DNA of 64,000 nucleotides, taken from the NCBI GenBank assembly GCA_028284365.1, contig JANQRW010000048.1, forward strand, positions 1-64,000. The letters are read 5' to 3'. Numbering within the stretch: the stretch's first letter is position 1; every line of letters begins with the position of its first letter. Below, piece by piece: positions 1 to 7,864 of this stretch. The translations under genes and the position numbers were made by a program. This DNA is from Marinicella sp. (lineage in GTDB: Bacteria; Pseudomonadota; Gammaproteobacteria; Xanthomonadales; Marinicellaceae). The notes under the pieces were generated by a model. The model made no database searches. It saw nothing but the letters and a program-made list of their open reading frames with translations, and was not told the DNA's origin.

Positions 1-191
1 CCACATCGAACATGGCTTAGTTTTATTGGTTTGTAGCTCTGACATGGCTGTGCCATGCCAACCGCTAAAAACTGTTTTGTTCTTGGGCTTTTTCCCTGGG
101 GGTGAAAGCGGCCGCATCGAACATTCCTTTCCTGTGGTTGCCGCTGGTTCTATAGCAGCTCGTGGTGGTTATTAGATATGAGTGTTTTTGT
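1..191. other. Non-coding left edge downstream of cysH
   Basis: No credible gene is seen here. A 6-bp inverted repeat (CATGGC, 3-base loop, GCCATG) lies at 43-57, without a T-run that would make it an intrinsic terminator for cysH. The string ACATTCCT near 120-127 resembles the end of the dispersed repeat described at 4506-4929, but the rest does not align well, so it is not called as a copy. Confidence 0.4.
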
Positions 192-860
192 TCAAAAATT
201 AATTTCGTGAATACCACATTCGCGTTTGAGACCGTGGAAGCGGGTTTGGTTTTCGTCATTGACAGCGGTTAAGGGTTTTGTGGTGTGGACATCACCAATC
301 GAAACATAGCCTTTTTCCCATAATGGGTGGTAGGGAAGCTTGTGTTTTTTCAGGTACAGGTACACATCGCGATCAGAGAAATCAATGATGGGGTGAAATT
401 TGGTTACTTGGCCTTTTTGTTCTACGATTTGGATGTTCTTTCTTGAATTAGATTGTAAGTTGCGCAGACCAGAAAACCATGTTTTTACCTCCAATTCCTG
501 AAAAGCTTTTTCCAAAGGGGAAACTTTCATGATTTGGTTGAATTCGTTAATGCCTGCCAAATCTTTATCCCATAATTTACCGTGTCTGGATTCCAGCCAG
601 GCTGGTGAAAGATCACTTTTATAGACCATTAAATTCAATTGTAGCTTTGCTGTTAACTGATCGATGAATTGATAGGTTTCAGGAAATAGGTAACCTGTGT
701 CAATCAAAATAACTGGGATGTCAGCTTGGTGCTGGGTTAATAGGTGTAAACTAACTGCGGCTTGGGCACCAAAACTAGAGGTTAAAACGAAGTTAGGGTT
801 TAAGTTTTCAAAGGCCCATGCCACGCGTTTATCTATAGAGAGTTTTCTTAGGTCAATCAT
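192..860 (-). CDS. cysH: Phosphoadenylyl-sulfate (PAPS) reductase CysH
   Basis: This is a cytoplasmic enzyme that reduces PAPS to sulfite with thioredoxin in assimilatory sulfate reduction. The 222-residue product has the PP-loop-like SFGAQAA segment near residue 29, the DTGYLFPET segment, and the C-terminal ECGIH motif with the catalytic cysteine at about C215. The paired cysteines that bind a 4Fe-4S cluster in APS reductases are missing (the region reads GYVSIGDVHTTKPL), so the PAPS-specific type is favoured. The start codon overlaps the cysI stop as ATGA, which indicates translational coupling. It is the last gene of a cysJ-cysI-cysH operon. Confidence 0.95.
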   Translation of the reverse strand: MIDLRKLSIDKRVAWAFENLNPNFVLTSSFGAQAAVSLHLLTQHQADIPVILIDTGYLFPETYQFIDQLTAKLQLNLMVYKSDLSPAWLESRHGKLWDKDLAGINEFNQIMKVSPLEKAFQELEVKTWFSGLRNLQSNSRKNIQIVEQKGQVTKFHPIIDFSDRDVYLYLKKHKLPYHPLWEKGYVSIGDVHTTKPLTAVNDENQTRFHGLKRECGIHEINF

Positions 861-2575
861 GTCAACACCTTTATGGGTAAGTGGACCTGTGAGCCATGCG
901 TGACCTCGTCAACATAACCCTGGCGAATGACAAAATCACCAAACCATTCGCCATTCAGTCCTTCATTGGCATAATTTGCAAACAAGGCATCTAGTTCATT
1001 GAGAATGGTAGTCTCATCTATGTTTTCACGATACATGCGATTCAATCTTTTACCAGTAAATTCGCCGCCCAGATACATGTTGTATTTATCGGGACCTTTG
1101 CCAACAAAACCTAATTCGGCCATGTAGGGTCGGGCACAACCATTGGGGCAACCAGTCATGCGAGTAATGATGGCACGGTCTTGAATGCCATGTTTAATTT
1201 GTAATTGCTCAATTTTATTGAGTAAGATGGGTAGGTAACGTTCAGCTTCTGCCATCGCCAAGGAACATGTGGGTAATGCCACACAAGCCATACCATTGAG
1301 TTGAGCCAGGGATCTGCTGTTGTTTTCAATAACATTGTATTTATCCAGAACAGCAGTCACGAGCTCTTTTTCTGCTGTTGATAATTGGCCCATCATTAAA
1401 TTTTGATTGGCGGTGATGCGAAAATCACCAACATTTAATTCAGCCACCTCTTTCAAAGCGCTTCGTAATGGCGAAAAATCAGTGTCAATAACCCGACCAT
1501 TTTGTATAAACAGGGTGAAGTTCCAGCTGCCATCAAAGTTTTCTGACCAACCAAAATCATCGCCAGTGGTTTTGAATTCAAATGGTTTTTCAGGTGTTAA
1601 GTCCCAACCCAGTCGTTGATTGAGTTCTGTTTTGAACCAATCAATACCCCGATCATCAATGGTATATTTAAATCGGGCATGTTTGCGATTGGTTCGACAA
1701 CCGAAATCACGTTGAATTTTAACCACATGTTCAGCCACTTCGGTCACTTGTTGGATGTTACAGAAACCAACCACTTGGGCCAGTAAAGGGAAGGTTTCTA
1801 AATCACCATGGGTAGTCCCCATGCCGCCACCTACTGTGACATTGAAACCGATTAACTGGTCATTCTCTATGATTGCAATGAAGCCCAAATCATGGGCATA
1901 AACATCGACATCATTGGTGGGTGGAATGGCCATTGCTATTTTGAATTTACGAGGCAAGTAGGTTTTGCCATAGATCGGTTCATGGTCGGGTGTACCCGCC
2001 ACTTTTTCTTTATCCAGCCAAATCTCATGGTAAGCAGTGGTTTGAGGTGTTAAATGGCTGCTGATGGCAGCAGCGGCTTGATAAGCTTGTTGGTGCACTG
2101 CTGACAGATTTGGGTTTGGCGTACACATGACATTGCGGTTTACGTCACCACAAGCAGCAATGGTATCCAGCAAAGAGGTGTTGATTTCAGCGATTGTGGT
2201 TTTCAGGTTTCGTTTGATTACGCCATGCAGTTGAAAAGCCTGACGAGTGGTTAAACGAATTGAGCCACCACCATATTGAACAGCTAAATCATCCATAGCC
2301 AACCATTGTCTAGGTGTACAAATACCACCAGGTACCCGTGCTCGAATCATAAAACTATATAAGGGTTCAAGTTTTTGTTTGCGCCGATTAACCACTGTGT
2401 CTCGGTCATGCTGTTGATAGATGCCATGGAATTTAGTTAGTTGAGTATCGTCTTCAGCCAATGAGCCAGTGACCTGGTTTTTTAAGCCAGCGACAATACC
2501 ACCGCGTAAGAAATCGCTGTTGGTTTTGATGTTTTCAACGGCTTCTAATTTGGGCTCTTTCATATCAGTAAACAT
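857..2575 (-). CDS. cysI: Sulfite reductase hemoprotein beta subunit CysI
   Basis: CysI is the siroheme and 4Fe-4S subunit of NADPH sulfite reductase and reduces sulfite to sulfide using electrons from CysJ. The 572-residue length is normal for the family. The two cysteine pairs that hold the coupled cluster and siroheme are visible in the segments CVALPTC and TGCPNGCARPY, followed by the conserved AELGFVGKGP stretch. The N-terminal half carries the RxxRQxFQxH-like substrate/siroheme region (RLTTRQAFQLHG). It overlaps cysJ by 11 bases and cysH by 4, so the three genes are probably one transcript. Confidence 0.97.
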   Translation of the reverse strand: MFTDMKEPKLEAVENIKTNSDFLRGGIVAGLKNQVTGSLAEDDTQLTKFHGIYQQHDRDTVVNRRKQKLEPLYSFMIRARVPGGICTPRQWLAMDDLAVQYGGGSIRLTTRQAFQLHGVIKRNLKTTIAEINTSLLDTIAACGDVNRNVMCTPNPNLSAVHQQAYQAAAAISSHLTPQTTAYHEIWLDKEKVAGTPDHEPIYGKTYLPRKFKIAMAIPPTNDVDVYAHDLGFIAIIENDQLIGFNVTVGGGMGTTHGDLETFPLLAQVVGFCNIQQVTEVAEHVVKIQRDFGCRTNRKHARFKYTIDDRGIDWFKTELNQRLGWDLTPEKPFEFKTTGDDFGWSENFDGSWNFTLFIQNGRVIDTDFSPLRSALKEVAELNVGDFRITANQNLMMGQLSTAEKELVTAVLDKYNVIENNSRSLAQLNGMACVALPTCSLAMAEAERYLPILLNKIEQLQIKHGIQDRAIITRMTGCPNGCARPYMAELGFVGKGPDKYNMYLGGEFTGKRLNRMYRENIDETTILNELDALFANYANEGLNGEWFGDFVIRQGYVDEVTHGSQVHLPIKVLT

Positions 2576-4367
2576 CCTTCTGATAACGTTTATCTCGTTT
2601 CAGTGTTTTTAAATAGTCTTGGGCTTGTTCAGCATCTAGCTGGCCGTGTTGTTCTATCAGGTTAAGCAATTCGGACTCAACGTCTTTAGCCATGCGATCT
2701 TTATTCCCACAAATGTAAATATGAGCCCCTTTTTCTAACCACAACCAAAGTGTTTCAGCTTGTTCTTTGATGCGCTGCTGCACATATATTTTCTCTGTTT
2801 GATCTCGGGAAAAGGCCAGGTCGATGTGGTTCAAAGTGCCATCAGCTATAAACTGCTGCCATTCCAATTGGTATAAAAAGTCGTGGTCAAAGCTGGGGTT
2901 GCCAAAAAACAACCAAGTGTCGCCACTCTGTTTCGTTATTTGTCGTTCTTGAAGAAAACTTCTGAATGGTGCAACACCAGTTCCAGGGCCGATCATAATG
3001 ATTGGTGTTTGTGGGTTCTGTGGCAGCTTGAAATGGTTGTTGGGTTCAATGAAGACATTAACCAAATCACCTTCTTCAAATTCATTGCACAAAGCGCCGC
3101 TGACTAATCCATTGCGACCTTCATTACCATTCACCAGTGCGATGGTTAAGTGTACTTCTTCAGGGTTGGTTTGAAGGCTGGATGCAATCGAATACATCCT
3201 TGGGGTTATTTTAGGTAAGTGATCCACCAGTTCTTGAGCAGTGATGACTGCTGGAAACTCTGTGAAAATATCAATCAATTGGCGGTTGCTGATCAGTTGA
3301 GTAAATTGTTCGTGATCTTTAATTTTTTTTGATAATGCTTCAAGCCCAAACTGATCGGCATAGTAAGCCAAAAACTTTTTATTCAATAAACTGATTTCCA
3401 ATACTTCAGTCAGTAGCTTTTCTATGGTGCTGGCTTCTCCCTGATATTGAACAGTTTGCTTTGCATCTAATTGCAAAAGCCCAATCAGTGTTTGCACATC
3501 GGCGCTGCGGTTGTTGGCAAAAATGCCTAAGCCATCGCCTGGTTGGTAGCTTAGGTTGGAACCTTCAAGTGAAAGCTCCACATGATAGACCACTTTGATT
3601 GAGTGATCCGTGGTGATTCTTTGTAGCGTGAGTATTTCTGCAGCAAAAGGATTGGCACGGTTATAGGTGGTGTCATCATCATTAAGTGCTGAGGTGATTG
3701 GCACCACGTTTGAACCATGGCTTTCCGCCTGTTTCAGGTTTTCCTTAAAATAACGGAGTGTTTGTTGTTGCCAAGTCTTGGCTTGTTCCTCAAAGTCAAG
3801 ATCACAATCTACACGTTCTGCAATCCGTTTGGCACCTAATTTTTCTAATTGTTGATCGAAATCAACCCCAGTTTGACAAAACTTTTCATAGCTGGAGTCG
3901 CCCAGAGCCAAGACACTGAAACTGAGATGATTAAGCTTGGGTGCTTTCTTTGAAAACAAGTATTCATGGAAAATTTCAGCATCGTCAGGAGCATCGCCTT
4001 CGCCGTGGGTTGACACCAGCAGTACAACGTTATGTTCTTTGGTGATTTGTCGTGGTTTAAATTCTGCCAGAGAAATCAGCTTAGCCGCAATGCCTTGTGT
4101 TTTGGCAGCTTGAAAGTAAGTTTGAGCCAAAGATCGTGCATTACCAGTTTGACTGCCATACAAAACCGTCAAGCTGGATTCAGAGCCAACATTGGCTTGA
4201 GGCAGGGTGGTTACTGTTGAGCCACTCAGTTGGTCTGTCGTTTGGCCTGCTAAATAGCCAGATAACCAAATTTTTTGTTCTGCGTTCAACGAGGCCAATG
4301 CCTCATTCAACTTATTCAGTTGTTGTGCGTCTAGGGGCTGGATGGTGCCAATGTGAGATAACATCAT
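2565..4367 (-). CDS. cysJ: Sulfite reductase flavoprotein alpha subunit CysJ
   Basis: CysJ is the NADPH-FAD-FMN electron donor subunit for CysI. The 600 residues show an N-terminal flavodoxin domain (FMN loop YGSQTGNA near residue 70), an FAD domain with RMYSIASS, and an NADP domain with GPGTGVAPFRSF, ending in the usual KRYQKDVY tail. Two adjacent ATG codons (4367 and 4364) could both start the protein. It is the first gene of the operon, with about 120 bases of unique upstream DNA before the repeat copy at 4506. Confidence 0.96.
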   Translation of the reverse strand: MMLSHIGTIQPLDAQQLNKLNEALASLNAEQKIWLSGYLAGQTTDQLSGSTVTTLPQANVGSESSLTVLYGSQTGNARSLAQTYFQAAKTQGIAAKLISLAEFKPRQITKEHNVVLLVSTHGEGDAPDDAEIFHEYLFSKKAPKLNHLSFSVLALGDSSYEKFCQTGVDFDQQLEKLGAKRIAERVDCDLDFEEQAKTWQQQTLRYFKENLKQAESHGSNVVPITSALNDDDTTYNRANPFAAEILTLQRITTDHSIKVVYHVELSLEGSNLSYQPGDGLGIFANNRSADVQTLIGLLQLDAKQTVQYQGEASTIEKLLTEVLEISLLNKKFLAYYADQFGLEALSKKIKDHEQFTQLISNRQLIDIFTEFPAVITAQELVDHLPKITPRMYSIASSLQTNPEEVHLTIALVNGNEGRNGLVSGALCNEFEEGDLVNVFIEPNNHFKLPQNPQTPIIMIGPGTGVAPFRSFLQERQITKQSGDTWLFFGNPSFDHDFLYQLEWQQFIADGTLNHIDLAFSRDQTEKIYVQQRIKEQAETLWLWLEKGAHIYICGNKDRMAKDVESELLNLIEQHGQLDAEQAQDYLKTLKRDKRYQKDVY

Positions 4368-4393
4368 GATTCCAATAAAATGTGTCAGGGAAG

Positions 4394-4407
4394 TTTAGAC
4401 GGCTAAA
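4394..4407. promoter_or_regulatory. Short inverted repeat upstream of cysJ
   Basis: TTTAG and CTAAA arms flank a 4-base centre, 27 bases upstream of the cysJ start. It could be an operator in the cys promoter region, but no regulator can be assigned from sequence and chance is possible. Confidence 0.25.
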
Positions 4408-4505
4408 TCTTTCTTGTGAAATATCAAATAGACATACCTTTATTACACGTTTGTATGAGGGAATGTTATGGAATGCTGTAAGGTTTTCGCTCTTGCTCTT
4501 TCCAA

Positions 4506-4929
4506 TGGAGAGCTGCTGAGTAGCTCGGCCCGCCGAGCCGGTTAGGCAGAGTATGAAATCATGGCGGTTTGCCGCAGGCAAGAAGCCTTGATGTAATGCT
4601 CGATTAGCCGTGAGCGAAGCGGCCGCTTACGTTCCAAACTCACGCGACAGACCTACATCCATGTAGGCCAATCAGAGGCGAAGAGAATAGTCGATGAACA
4701 CATGGCGACTTTGCAACAGGCAAATAAGCCTTGTGAGAGTGGCGTCATTCGTGCGAGGTTACATGCCATGTCTGCCGTGGTCTCGATCTCTGTTCCAGTC
4801 TCGATTCTAACACCGCCATCCTTGGCGGTGGCTTTCAAATTAGTCGGGAACAAATTTGAATGACGCCTATAGGGATATAGGTGTGCTGCGTGAGCTTGGA
4901 GCGGAAGCGTAAGACCCAAGAGCATTCCT
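4506..4929 (-). repeat. Dispersed hairpin repeat, long mosaic copy (copy A)
   Basis: Element ends match the other copies: TGGAGAG at the low-coordinate side and CATTCCT at the high side. Between them lie the blocks shared with copies B (7697-7845), C (16200-16447) and D (39258-39406). Several extra modules are inserted, most with their own inverted repeat: CCTATA/TATAGG, CACCGCC/GGCGGTG, and CCTACAT/ATGTAGG. Two inserted modules (about 4560-4592 and 4700-4735) are diverged copies of each other. The copy starts inside the 3' end of the wax ester synthase gene and supplies that gene's last 20 codons. It fills the gap between that gene and the cysJ upstream region. Confidence 0.85.
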
Positions 4930-6384
4930 GTATATTAACTGATCAAATAAATCAGCATGCACTTCACCATCCCATGGATGCATCATCATCAATTCTTTAA
5001 GCTGCTCAAATTGTTCAGGAAATCTCACGATGACCTGGTGCGGCTGTGGTACTGACTTTTTATCGACGATCAAACCAAATTCAACTTGATCATTATAAGA
5101 AAGTATACTGATACCCATGCCTATGGTGCCATTTTGGGGCACCCAAAACATGGTTTTCTCAACTTTGCACCCAGCAATATATAGAGGGACAGCTGGACCC
5201 GGCACATTGGTTAACACTGCCGTGGCTTTTTTTGAAAATTGATTCAAGAGCATGGTTTGTATGGCTTGTGGTAACAAACCAATCAGACTTAACAAGCCCA
5301 ATGACATCAATGCTTGTTTGGATTTTTTTAGCTCGTTCATTTCATGATGAACATAAGCCAGGCGTTTCAATGGATTTTGTTCAAATATGGGTAAGTTCAA
5401 AAACACCAAACCAAAATGATTGCCTAACTCTTTTGCATGTTTTAACGGCCTTAAATTGACTGGTACTGTCGCACGAATGACTTTTTCATCAGGATCATCT
5501 CCCCTTTCAATCATGTACTCACGCAGGGCACCTGATAAATTTGAAATGAGCACATCATTTACCGTTGTACCAGTGGCTTTGGCAATTGCTTTGACCTCCG
5601 GAAGCGGAATTGATTGTGCCCAAGCCACGCGCTTTCGAGTACACAGCTCATTCTTATAAACGGTTTCGGGGTCATCACTTAATTTGAGGGCTGTAAAAAG
5701 CTCTTCGGCAATATCAATGGTATCACCCACACCTTTCTCAATTAAACCTGGGTCTTGCAGGATTTTTTTGCCTAACTCAGTGACATCACCAGCCAATTTT
5801 ACTGAATGAGCAAACTGTTTTTTTGCAGGGTTAATGACTTGTTTCAACAAACCAAGCTTTTGGTGTTTTTCCTTTTTGGTTTCATCACCATTGAATTCAA
5901 GGCTTTTTTTACGGCTGGTACTGGTCATTGACAACAACACTTGAATCAAAGCAATGCCATCAGCATAACAGTGGTGAATTCGTGATACCACCACAGGCCC
6001 TTTTTCGTAGTTTTCCACGATATGAAAAGACCACAAAGGCTTATTCATATCCAGCGGCGTAGAAGCTAAATTACTGACATAATCCTGCAATTCCTGATAG
6101 TCTCTCTTACCTGGTAGGGCCACGCGGCGCACATGAGCAGCCATATCAAAATATTTATCATCCTGCCAGTAAGAACCGCTGGGCGATTGGTGAGCCAGTT
6201 GTCGAAAACGCCGGTATTTTAAAAACTTTTTTTCTAACGCTTCAGTAAATTGTGCCAAATCCGGCATTTTATCCAAAAACATCAAACCGGTAATCATCAT
6301 CAAGTTATGTGGTGACTCCATGCGCAACCAAGCTGTATCAACCTTCCGCATCGGTTCTTTTTTATTGTTTGCTTCATGAAACAT
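4867..6384 (-). CDS. Wax ester synthase / diacylglycerol acyltransferase (WS/DGAT)
   Basis: This is an acyl-CoA-dependent acyltransferase expected to make storage wax esters or triacylglycerol at the inner membrane. The 505-residue product has the family catalytic motif HHCYADG (HHxxxDG), the N-terminal DTAWLRMESPHNLMMI segment and the C-terminal NVPGPAVPLYIAG and GMGISILSYND segments. The family N-terminus fits a start at the ATG at 6351 at least as well as 6384; neither has a strong ribosome site. The last 20 residues (from the RNALG segment) are encoded by the inserted repeat copy A, so the native C-terminus has been replaced. The catalytic domain is complete. Confidence 0.9.
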   Translation of the reverse strand: MFHEANNKKEPMRKVDTAWLRMESPHNLMMITGLMFLDKMPDLAQFTEALEKKFLKYRRFRQLAHQSPSGSYWQDDKYFDMAAHVRRVALPGKRDYQELQDYVSNLASTPLDMNKPLWSFHIVENYEKGPVVVSRIHHCYADGIALIQVLLSMTSTSRKKSLEFNGDETKKEKHQKLGLLKQVINPAKKQFAHSVKLAGDVTELGKKILQDPGLIEKGVGDTIDIAEELFTALKLSDDPETVYKNELCTRKRVAWAQSIPLPEVKAIAKATGTTVNDVLISNLSGALREYMIERGDDPDEKVIRATVPVNLRPLKHAKELGNHFGLVFLNLPIFEQNPLKRLAYVHHEMNELKKSKQALMSLGLLSLIGLLPQAIQTMLLNQFSKKATAVLTNVPGPAVPLYIAGCKVEKTMFWVPQNGTIGMGISILSYNDQVEFGLIVDKKSVPQPHQVIVRFPEQFEQLKELMMMHPWDGEVHADLFDQLIYRNALGSYASAPSSRSTPISL

Positions 6385-6463
6385 AGAAAAAATTATTCGT
6401 TTTATTTTGTTTGCTCATCATTATAATGGAATCCATGAATAAATATAGTACCCGCATTTGTTA

Positions 6464-7648
6464 ATGGAAGATTCATTCAACATCAGCATACCTAACTTTA
6501 TACTTGGTAAAGAAATTGGCCGGGGCGGTATGGCACGGGTATTTTTAGGTGAACAACTGGAACCTAAACGTAAAGTGGCTATAAAAATTGTTACGCCACA
6601 AGGCAACGACCCCAAGATATTGGAGGATTTACAAAAGGAAGGTGATACTGTTGCCCAGTTCTCACACCCTAACATTGTGACTGTATTTGCTTGTGGCGTG
6701 ATTGAACAAAATTACTATTTAGCCATGGAGATTCTTGGCGGTGGTGATTTAAAACAAAAAATTGAATCTGGCATCACAGAATTGGAAGCATTCAACATCA
6801 TGTTAGACATGGCCAAAGCCCTGGAGCATGCACACAAACGCGGTACGCTACACCGTGACATCAAACCAGAAAACATTCTCTTTCATGAAGACGGTCAAGC
6901 TGTACTGGTGGATTTTGGTATTGCCAAAGCACAAAACACTGTCAGTGAATTCACCCGAGTAGGTGCTGTGGTAGGTACACCACATTACATGAGCCCAGAA
7001 CGTGCTTTGGGTAAAGAAATTGATGAACGTTCAGACATTTATGCGCTGGGTGTTGTTTTGTATGAGATGCTGATGGGGGAAAAAGTTTTTGATGGCGGCG
7101 ATACCTTTGCCATCAGCTATGCTCATGTGCATGAACCAGTACCGGATTTACCTGAAGAAAAAGCCAAATACCAAACACTGTTGAATAAACTGTTGGCTAA
7201 AAATCCTGATGACCGCTTTCAGACCACCACACAACTGGTTTCTCAATTAAAAAAATACTTACGTAGATTGAAGCCAATCACCGATACCACTCATTCATTC
7301 GCCCCAATGCCTGAATTGGCTGCGATGAAAAAGAAAAGTAATCCAGTACCATTCATAGTTACCGGCATGGTGGTGATCGCAGCAGTTCTGGCGGGCGTCT
7401 GGTTCATGGGCAATAAAAGTGGTGACATAGATGTTAACCTTGAGGAGTTAACACCTGCCCAAAAAATTGAATTATCACAAAAATTAGCTGCTGCTAACAG
7501 CTTCTTCAACATGGAAAATTTCGATGTGGCCGAAGAACACTACACCGACATATTGACTAACTACAATTGTAAAGAGGAAGATGCCAGAGGCAGACTTAAA
7601 GTCATCAACCCTGAAAAGTTACAACAAATCATAGACGCTTGTGATTAA
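6464..7648 (+). CDS. Membrane-anchored Hanks-type Ser/Thr protein kinase
   Basis: This is a eukaryotic-like kinase with all main catalytic elements: glycine loop GKEIGRGGMARVFLG, ATP lysine K41, catalytic HRDIKPEN (D132) and DFG (D150), then GTPHYMSPE in the activation segment. One transmembrane helix follows the kinase domain (VTGMVVIAAVLAGVWFM). Beyond it lies a short, presumably periplasmic domain of about 75 residues that looks TPR-like (SFFNMENFDVAEEHYTDIL). The ATG at 6464 is preferred over an in-frame TTG at 6458; there is no clear Shine-Dalgarno site, and -10-like boxes lie at 6422 and 6444. It is divergent from the WS/DGAT gene and convergent with the caspase-like gene. Its substrate is unknown. 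Confidence 0.9.
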   Translation: MEDSFNISIPNFILGKEIGRGGMARVFLGEQLEPKRKVAIKIVTPQGNDPKILEDLQKEGDTVAQFSHPNIVTVFACGVIEQNYYLAMEILGGGDLKQKIESGITELEAFNIMLDMAKALEHAHKRGTLHRDIKPENILFHEDGQAVLVDFGIAKAQNTVSEFTRVGAVVGTPHYMSPERALGKEIDERSDIYALGVVLYEMLMGEKVFDGGDTFAISYAHVHEPVPDLPEEKAKYQTLLNKLLAKNPDDRFQTTTQLVSQLKKYLRRLKPITDTTHSFAPMPELAAMKKKSNPVPFIVTGMVVIAAVLAGVWFMGNKSGDIDVNLEELTPAQKIELSQKLAAANSFFNMENFDVAEEHYTDILTNYNCKEEDARGRLKVINPEKLQQIIDACD

Positions 7649-7666
7649 TCATCAAACCACAAAAAA

Positions 7667-7683
7667 GCGGCTAAAATAGCCGC
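7667..7683 (-). terminator. Intrinsic terminator
   Basis: A 7-bp stem GCGGCTA/TAGCCGC with a 3-base loop is followed by six T residues when read on the minus strand. In that direction it would stop transcripts leaving the caspase-like gene after they cross repeat copy B. On the plus strand the stem follows the kinase stop codon closely but has only a weak T-run, so partial bidirectional use is possible. Confidence 0.7.
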
Positions 7684-7696
7684 CCTTCTGTCTCAT

Positions 7697-7845
7697 TGGA
7701 GAGCCGATGATCGGCTCGACCCGCCGAGCTGGTTGGTGAGCGAAGCGAATCAGAGGCGAAGAGCGCGAGGTTAAATGCCATGTCTGTCGTGATCGCTTTC
7801 AAATTAGTCGGGAACTAATTTGAATGAAGACCCAAAGACATTCCT
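7697..7845 (-). repeat. Dispersed hairpin repeat, short copy (copy B)
   Basis: This is a 149-base unit, the same length as copy D at 39258-39406 and close to it in sequence. It carries a perfect 8-bp hairpin at 7701-7717 (GAGCCGAT, one base, ATCGGCTC) and a perfect 11-bp hairpin at 7798-7824 (arms TTCAAATTAGT and ACTAATTTGAA, loop CGGGA). It lies between two convergent genes and encodes nothing convincing. Strand is given with the AGGAATG end as 5'. Confidence 0.85.
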
Positions 7846-7864
7846 TTATATTTTTACTTTTAAA

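Noticed and set aside
100..130. Another copy of the dispersed repeat near the left edge
   Set aside because: Only ACATTCCT and a CGGCCGC string match; flanking blocks do not align.
4653..4925. 90-codon minus-strand frame in repeat copy A
   Set aside because: Repeat-derived and overlapping the end of the wax ester synthase frame; not supported as a protein.
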